Shown here piece after piece: positions 57,648 to 64,000 of a stretch of 64,000 nucleotides of DNA. Source of the stretch: Cryptomeria japonica (Eukaryota; Streptophyta; Pinopsida; Cupressales; Cupressaceae); assembly GCF_030272615.1 (NCBI RefSeq), contig NC_081407.1, positions 439,917,213-439,981,212 on the forward strand. The letters are read 5' to 3'. Made by a program: the position numbers and the translations under genes. Below the pieces are notes generated by a model. The model made no database searches. It worked only from the letters and a program-made list of their open reading frames with translations, and was not told the origin of the DNA. Position 1 is the first letter of the stretch; every line of letters starts with the position of its first letter.

Positions 57648-60225
57648 ATGGCAGGGGTGTCTGGAATTGCTACCTCGTTGGTTGTTGAGATCAAGGATAG
57701 AGCCATACCTGTTTTCAAGAAACACCCTTTCAAGTTTGCTGAAGATGATTTGAAAGGAGCATTTTATTTGGTATCCTATGGTGTTCTTCACAATGAGGAT
57801 ATTAAGGCATACATCCATTGTGATCTTGAGGAGCTTGGCAATTCTGATATGCTGACCCTATATAACAAACATTTGGCAAATAGTTTGGGAAACCTCAAAC
57901 CAGAATATAAGATTCTTCAGGACAAGGGTTTTTTGCAGTTTGTCTATTTTCCATTGTTGAATAAAGTAGAGTGGATCTGATATATCCTTAGTCGAGTTCA
58001 TGATGAATTCATATGGCTTGATAGGCCTCACAAGATCACTAAATAGGCAATTCAAGCTATGACATGCCTAAGTGAAATCGGTGAAGTATCTACCCTAAGA
58101 AAAGTATCAAACAACACAGTGATAGCCACTACCGGTTCCAAGTTCGACAACAGAGCAATGACCATCAATGACATTTTGGAGCATGATGTGAGGTTTGCAT
58201 CGATGGTGGTTGGTTACAAAGTCTATCAATCAAGTAGATATAACTCCATCTTCGAAACTGCCATATATACAACATATTAGATGCTCAAGGATGATATGAG
58301 GTATGATCTATGTATAGTCCTTCTGAATAAGCTGATGAATAATTTGAAGAAAATTAAGCAAGACAAGCACACCTTTAAGTATGGATCACTTCTTATTTTC
58401 TTGGAATTATATTTCTTGAATGAGATACCCAGTGTAAAAGGAAATGTCTAATAGGCCAATGATAGACCAGTGGTAATGTAAATCAAGGAAGGATTGTGGG
58501 GAATAGGAGATGCCACAATGAGAATGTTGGCATTATGGGGCTATTTCAAAACCTTTCAAGCATCCATGAAGAGAAGAGAAAGAATCCCTAAGGAGATTGT
58601 GGAGAAGTATGAGAAAACCATTTTCTTCATGGTTGATAAGATCAATGTCAAATGGAAGTCATTGAGCCAAGGACAGTATGGATTCTTCCGACGGGCTATG
58701 AAGTTGATGCATTCACCCTTGATGTCTATGCTCAACATTTGTTGAGCCAACAAGTTGATGAAAAATAAGTTAGATTTGGTACTTTCAAGGAGAAGGACTT
58801 AAGCTTACATCAGAAGTTCTTTGAACCAGCTTGGAAGTGGAAGATCAGAAAGGAAGTAGAGGTGGTGGTAGAAAAGATGGGACTAACAAAGGAAGCTATG
58901 CAAAGAGAAATAGCTTCAAACATTCTAAGAGAAGAGGATGTGATCAAGTTGCAATATAAAATGACATCCTCATCTGATGGGCAACCCCAACCTAGTAAGT
59001 CTACAGATGTCTCCAGTTTGAAGAAACTAGTACCTCCACCAAAGCCCAAACCAACAATATCTACCGATGGAGTGGATAAAAGGAAAAAGGAGAAGCCTTG
59101 TAGGAAGCATATTGTAGAGGAAGAGACAAAGTCCAATGAAGAAGTCCAAGAGGTTAAAAAGACTACAACCTATGCTCATATAGTCCGGAAGCCATCCGGT
59201 GATGCTCCACCTCCAAAGAAGTCAAAGACCCAAGGAGATCCATCCGGAAGGTCAAGAGGGAGCAAAAAGAAAAAATATAAGATTTATGAAGCCCTTAAAT
59301 CTAGTAATGTTAAGATTATTCATCCTAAGTCTCTAGAAGAAATAAAGGATGAAATTATTAAGGATGGTAACCTGAATAATCTTGCTCTATACTATGAAAA
59401 TGCAGATGATAATTAGAGGAGAGAGTTAGAGGAAGCAATTTTTCATTATATGAATAAATTTAGTAGAGCCTTAATTGAATTATCATCTGAGTTACCAAAG
59501 GAATTGTATGATATTTTGGATATCCGAAGAAATACTGCTTACCGGAAAGATGAGGAAATGCAAGAGTATGTTTTGGTTAATTCTTGTTCGGATATTTCTA
59601 GAGAAGAAATCAGTAAATTACTAAAGTTGGCCAAAGAAAAGTTCAGAAGTAAGAAAAGGGTCAACCGAATAATGATCGGTAAAATTGATGAAGTTGCCGA
59701 TGAGACTGAGCAGATGATAAAAGAATTTTTACTTGAGTAAAAATATGAGGTAAATCAACCTCAGGTTAGCACCCACTCGATAGTGGACATTCATAAAGAC
59801 ACTTCCATTCCAGAAGTACATGTAGAGGTCTCTGGTGATGCTACTTAGGACCCTCCTAAAATTGAGGTAATTGCAGAAATGATAGAAGAGGAGATTATGA
59901 AGGCTAAAAAGAGTGTGGATGCAGAGGTTGAGAAGGAGAAGAGTAATGAGAAAATAGAGAAACCTCTGGTAACCATGATTGTGGAAGTTTTTACTATCAA
60001 AGGTAAGGAGATTGATGGAGAGGATGAATTTTCTCATGGTCTGGTTGATTTGAGCACACTTTCCCCTCTTCAAGCATTGATACTTTCCACCCAAGCTTAG
60101 ATTAAGGCAAGTGAAGATTTGTTGAAATCTTAGTCAGAAGAAAAATAAGTTATTACTCTTTCCACTAAGGTTTTTGAGAAATTATTACCCAATTTTGGTT
60201 AGGACTCCAACGCTTCTCCCTTTGA
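57648..60225 (+). pseudogene. Relic E: diverged relative of ORF2
   Basis: ATG at 57648 (Met-Ala-Gly). One frame runs to 58745, then a frameshift between 58745 and 58862, then one frame to about 60225. Points of match with ORF2: AYIHCDLEELG, ILSRVHDEFIWLD (stop between), KVSNNTVIATTGSKFDNRA, VRFASMVVGYK, and in the middle region ELPKELYDILDIRR and a GKIDEVADETEQ end. Stops lie at 57978, 58044, 58278, 58449, 59414, 59738, 59847 and 60098. Protein similarity is clearly lower than among A-D, so this is a separate lineage. The 3' end is cut by element K. No ORF1 or LTR of its own remains. Confidence 0.75.
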
Positions 60226-60230
60226 AAATA

Positions 60231-61259
60231 TGCTGGTATTTTGGATATGTTGATATGGTTTTGTCATTGATGTCAACACCTGTCATCACTTGTCAGCACT
60301 TATCAGCACTTGGAGATCTTTGGTTATGTTCACCAGCAAGTTAGAGACTTATGCACAATCACTAATGTTTGGTTCACCGACAGATTATATTGTTCACCGA
60401 CACTTGGAATGACTTGGAGACTACTTGGTTATGTCAAAAACATTATTCGATCACTTGGTTTTGGTGATTTGGTTATTTGTTGTTACTGGAAAATAGGTCC
60501 AGGATATGCACTAGTAGACATATCTATTCCAGATTAGCATGACATGTTATGGAGATGATTTATTATTATTGTAAATGCATTGAGTTGACATCATGCATCG
60601 GATATTGATTTAATTGTAATTGAATTTATTGTAATATCTTTTAGTGAGCGGACCTATTCAATTGGTCTTAGGTTATGGTATAAATGTATGCGATAGGAAA
60701 AGGATTTTTAATAAGGTATATGCGAAAAAAGAAGAGCTATACACACATACATCATTTGAAGGTTGAAGGAAGGTTTTTGTGAAGGAAATCAGAACTAGAC
60801 CGGTACTGAATCCAGCATATGAAGATGCTATTTTATGGAGTACATTATCATTGGATTTAACCTTCCTATTGTAGTTAGTGTGACTCTCATTTTGTGATTG
60901 AGTAGTGAGCTCTAGGCAGCTGGCCTTTTTGCATGTGCAGATTCCATATTGTACACACATACTATCTGTAGTAGTATCATTTGATTGTGGGTAAGGCTTC
61001 CCACCATGTTTTTTTCCCTTACAGGGTTTCCACGTACAAATATTTGTGTTATGTGTTGTGGATTTTATTGCCTTTCTGTTTCATGCATTAATCTTTATCG
61101 GTACTGCAATTAACTGATAAAACTATCTACTGACACAAAGTTTGGTTTACCGGCATTAAGCATTAAGTTTTGGTTAAGTTAATTTTGGTTGAATTATTGG
61201 ACAATTGATTCACCCCCCCCCCCCGCCCCCTCCCTCTCAGTTGTCTCTGGGACCTAACA
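60231..61259 (+). repeat. 5' LTR of element K
   Basis: 1,029 bp, starts TGCTGGTATTTTGG and ends GACCTAACA. TATAAATG lies at about 60678. Its second half matches family A LTRs around the words GAGCTCTAGGCAG and TTGGCCTT/CTGGCCTT. Confidence 0.88.
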
Positions 61260-61261
61260 AT

Positions 61262-61273
61262 TGGTATCAAAGC
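61262..61273 (+). other. Primer binding site of element K
   Basis: TGGTATCAAAGC, initiator-Met type with one change. Confidence 0.88.
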
Positions 61274-61316
61274 TTAGTCCTCTTTTTGCAGAAGTTTAAC
61301 AACATGAGGAGATCCA

Positions 61317-64000
61317 ATGTCTTCTAACTATTTCAAGAGGGACAGTTTGAAACTTGATGGAACTAACTATGGCATATGGAAGATCAGGATGGAGACAAAT
61401 TTGAATTGCATTCGAAAGGACATATGGGATGTTACAAAGAATGGCTATACTACTGCTACTCAAGGTCAACCTAATCCACCAACCTTGGCTAAAGATGAGG
61501 AAAATGATTCCAAAGCAAGAGAAGCACTTTTGAGTGCATTGTTAGATCAGCAAGTCATGGGATTATCAGACAGATCTACTGCTAAAGCTATTTGGGACAA
61601 ACTAGAAAAACTGAATGAAGGAGATTCCATAGTCAAAATTGCAAAACTTGAATGCTTCTGGGTCAGGTATGAAAGTCTGAAAATGGAAGAAGAAGAAATA
61701 ATTTCGGCTTTTATGGAAAGAGTAAATGAAATTGTTTTGGGTATACAATATTGTGGAGGAACCTTAAGTGAAGATGAGATTATTTCTAAAGTCTTAAGAG
61801 CTTTGCCACGAGCATATAAAATGAAAGTTACTTCTATAAATGAATTGAGAACAATGCCCAAAGCATCTGTATCTAGAGACACCTTGGTTGGAAAACTTTC
61901 AGCTTTTGAACTTGAGGAATTTGGTCTTATTACTACTATCAAGATAGATCTAGCTTTCAAGCCATCATCATCATCTGCATCATCATCATCATCATCATCA
62001 TCTGAGAAATCTGATTGGAAAGCCTTCTATGCAAGAGAACTTGAAGAACTTGAAGCACTATTTGCAAGGAAAATGCCTAAAGGTCCAATTGGAAGTAAGT
62101 ATGAAGGCAAGGCACCCTTTAAATGTTTTAACTATAATAAGATTGGTCATAGGGCTTCTATATGTCCTGATAGACATGCAAGATTAAGAGAAGAAGATAA
62201 AAGAATATATAAGCCTAACCCTGATTATCAGAGATACAAGTTTAAGAAGAATAGAGACATATCTTGTAACTATGCTGATGAAGGAGTTACTGATGATTTT
62301 GATGAGGATTCAACAGATAATGGATGTGCTTTTGTTGCTATAACAGAAGATCAACTGACACCTACTGTTCAAATGGTAGAGCAAGCCTTGGCAGCTAAAG
62401 TTGAAGATAAGGATGAATGGATTATTGATTCAGGATTTTCACATCACATTACTAGTGATAAGAGTAAATTCTTAACCTTTTAGGAATACAATGGAGGTCT
62501 AGTAAGATTTGGAGATGATAAAGCTTGTTTGATCAAAGGAAAATGCACTATATCTTTTGATGTTAAGCACAATAATGATAATGTTTACTATGTTGAAGGT
62601 TTGAAGCATAATCTTTTGAGTGTTGGTCAATTAGTTGAGAAAGGATTTTAGTTACAATTCAAGAATGTTAAATGCAAAATCTTAAACAGAACTGGTTTGG
62701 AAATTTCCACCGGTAATCAGACTAGAGGTAATATCTTTCATTTGAAGAACAATGAGAAAGCATGTTTTCTTGCACATATTGATGAAAGTTGGTTATGGCA
62801 TAAGAGACTTTGTCATGTAAATTTTGATTGCATTATGAAAATCATTACCACTAAGGCAGTAAGAGATTTACCTAAGATTGTAAAACCTCACAATCCGGTA
62901 TGTAAGGAATGTCAATTTGGAAAACAAGTTAGAGCAACTTTCAAGAGTATTCTAGAGAAATCTAACAATGTTCTTGGTTTAATTCATACTGATTTATGTG
63001 GTCTAGCAAGAACTAGAAGTATACAAGGAGATAGGTATTTTATGCTAATCATTGATGACTATTCTAGAATGTGTTGGATTACTTTTCTCAAGGAAAAATA
63101 TGAAGCATTTGGGAAATTCAAACTATTCAAGGTGACGGTAGAAAATGAAGCCGGTAAGAAAATCAAGTGTTTGAGATCAGATCAAGGAGGTGAATTCACA
63201 TCTAAAGAATTTAATACATTCTGTGAAGTGAATGGGATTAGAAGACAATTATCAGCACCCCAGACACCCCAACAGAATGGAGTTGTGGAAAGGAAAAACA
63301 AAACTATCTTGGATCTAGCCAGAAGTATGATATTAGAAGCAAATCTACCTCATATATACTGGAGAGAAGTGGTCAATACAATAGTTTATACATTCAACAG
63401 AGTTTACATCAGAGGTGAAACTGGTAAGACCCCTCATGAACTATGGTTTGTTAATACTCCTACTCTTAAAATATTTTAGAATATTTGGAAGTAAATGTTA
63501 TATTAGAAGAGATGAGTATATTGGAAAATTTGATCCTAGAAGTGATAAGGAATATTTCTTGGCTATTCATCTAAGAGAAAGGCATATAGATTTTTTAACA
63601 AGAGATTGTAGAAAATTGTTGAGAGTGCAAATGTGAAGATTGATGAACAATTTAGAGAAAATTCAAGGTACACGGACTCTGAACCAATAATAGAGATAAT
63701 CACAAATGAACCTAATGTGAATACATCGGTACAAAATGGTGATCCATTTGCATTGGCATCATTTGGAGATTCAACAATCACTGAAGAACAACAACAAGTA
63801 AAAACACCCCAGTATGTAAGATTGAATCATTCTAAAGATCAGATAAATGGAAACAAATTTCAAGGAGTTATGACTAGAGAAAGATTGGCAAATGAAGAGG
63901 TATGTCTTATTTCTCAAATTGAACCTACATCAATTAATGAGGCATGTGAAGATAAATATTGGATTAAAGCTATGGAAGATGAATTGGAACAAATTGAAAG
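61317..64000 (+). pseudogene. Copia gag-pol polyprotein of element K (partial)
   Basis: ATG at 61317. The first 388 codons are open: gag domain (LDGTNYGIWKIRMETNL), a Ser run, a knuckle CFNYNKIGHRASIC with the second Cys changed to Tyr, and the protease site IIDSGFSHH. Stops are TAG at 62481 and TAG at 62649. GAG-pre-integrase and integrase follow (62697-63479) with HKRLCHVNF, LIHTDLCG, LRSDQGGEF and NGVVERKN, so all three catalytic residues are present. A frameshift near 63470 and a stop near 63634 precede the RT start ([15 protein letters not shown]) at the window edge. Same family as element I. Confidence 0.9.
61966..62004 (+). repeat. TCA trinucleotide repeat in element K gag
   Basis: A TCA/TCT-type triplet run encodes a Ser-rich stretch before the Lys-rich part of gag. 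Element I has a much shorter Ser/Pro stretch here (about 25330). Confidence 0.85.

Larger units (their letters stand above)
60231..64000 (+). mobile_element. Element K: SIRE-like Ty1/copia element, 3' part outside window
   Basis: 5' LTR, initiator-Met primer site and a gag-pol polyprotein reaching the start of RT at the window edge. LTR and protein match nested element I closely, so both are one family. The five bases before it are AAATA; the matching site would be beyond the window. Confidence 0.92.

Noticed and set aside
1-64000. tRNA, rRNA or conserved host genes
   Set aside because: I found no cloverleaf-like or rRNA-like stretch and no frame with similarity to a housekeeping protein; primer sites only resemble tRNA 3' ends.

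Overview
The window looks like a gene-poor, retrotransposon-packed part of a large plant nuclear genome. A conifer or other gymnosperm is the likeliest source. This rests on the element types, the nesting and the heavy CAG-to-TAG and CpG decay; no host gene or RNA gene fixes the species. I see no host single-copy gene, tRNA, rRNA or CRISPR array. Nearly every base can be assigned to LTR retroelements inserted into each other.

Layout. (A) 1-6152, + strand: an LTR element without any polymerase genes. It carries ORF1 (coiled coil plus four CCHC zinc knuckles) and ORF2 (about 1,070 codons, unknown family). (G) 6153 to about 9660: the 3' part of a gypsy-like element with an antisense plant-mobile-domain (PMD) pseudogene, a polypurine tract and an LTR holding five AT-rich palindromes. 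(J) about 9661-10496 and 38163 to about 38824, - strand: the two halves of one SIRE-like copia element. (H) 10497-38162, + strand: a Ty3/gypsy element inserted in J. It has two 6.8-kb direct LTRs, each with a roughly 1,200-codon reading frame, then a tRNA-Asp-like primer site, gag, and pol in the order protease, archaeal-type RNase H, RT, degenerate RNase H, integrase. (I) 20388-27087, - strand: a SIRE-like copia element inserted in H's gag-pol (target duplication CTTAC). (B) about 38825-43921, + strand: a 3'-truncated second copy of family A. (F) 43922-44136 and 56913-57431: a split LTR-like relic. (C) 44137-56907, + strand: a third A-family copy inserted in F (duplication AAAAC). (D) 50000-55969, - strand: a fourth copy inserted in C (duplication ATCAG). 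(E) 57432-60230, + strand: a diverged relative of ORF2. (K) 60231-64000, + strand: a copia element of the same family as I, running off the window.

Relations. Family A (A, B, C, D) has no protease, RT or integrase. Its LTR 3' ends, initiator-Met primer site and polypurine tracts closely resemble those of the copia elements I and K, so copia is the likely source of its enzymes. Element H holds the most unusual structure: a long reading frame inside the LTR, just upstream of the LTR TATA box. That places it 3' of pol in the genomic RNA, as accessory genes are in some retroviruses. All coding regions are decayed; the calls describe pseudogenes and what the ancestors encoded.
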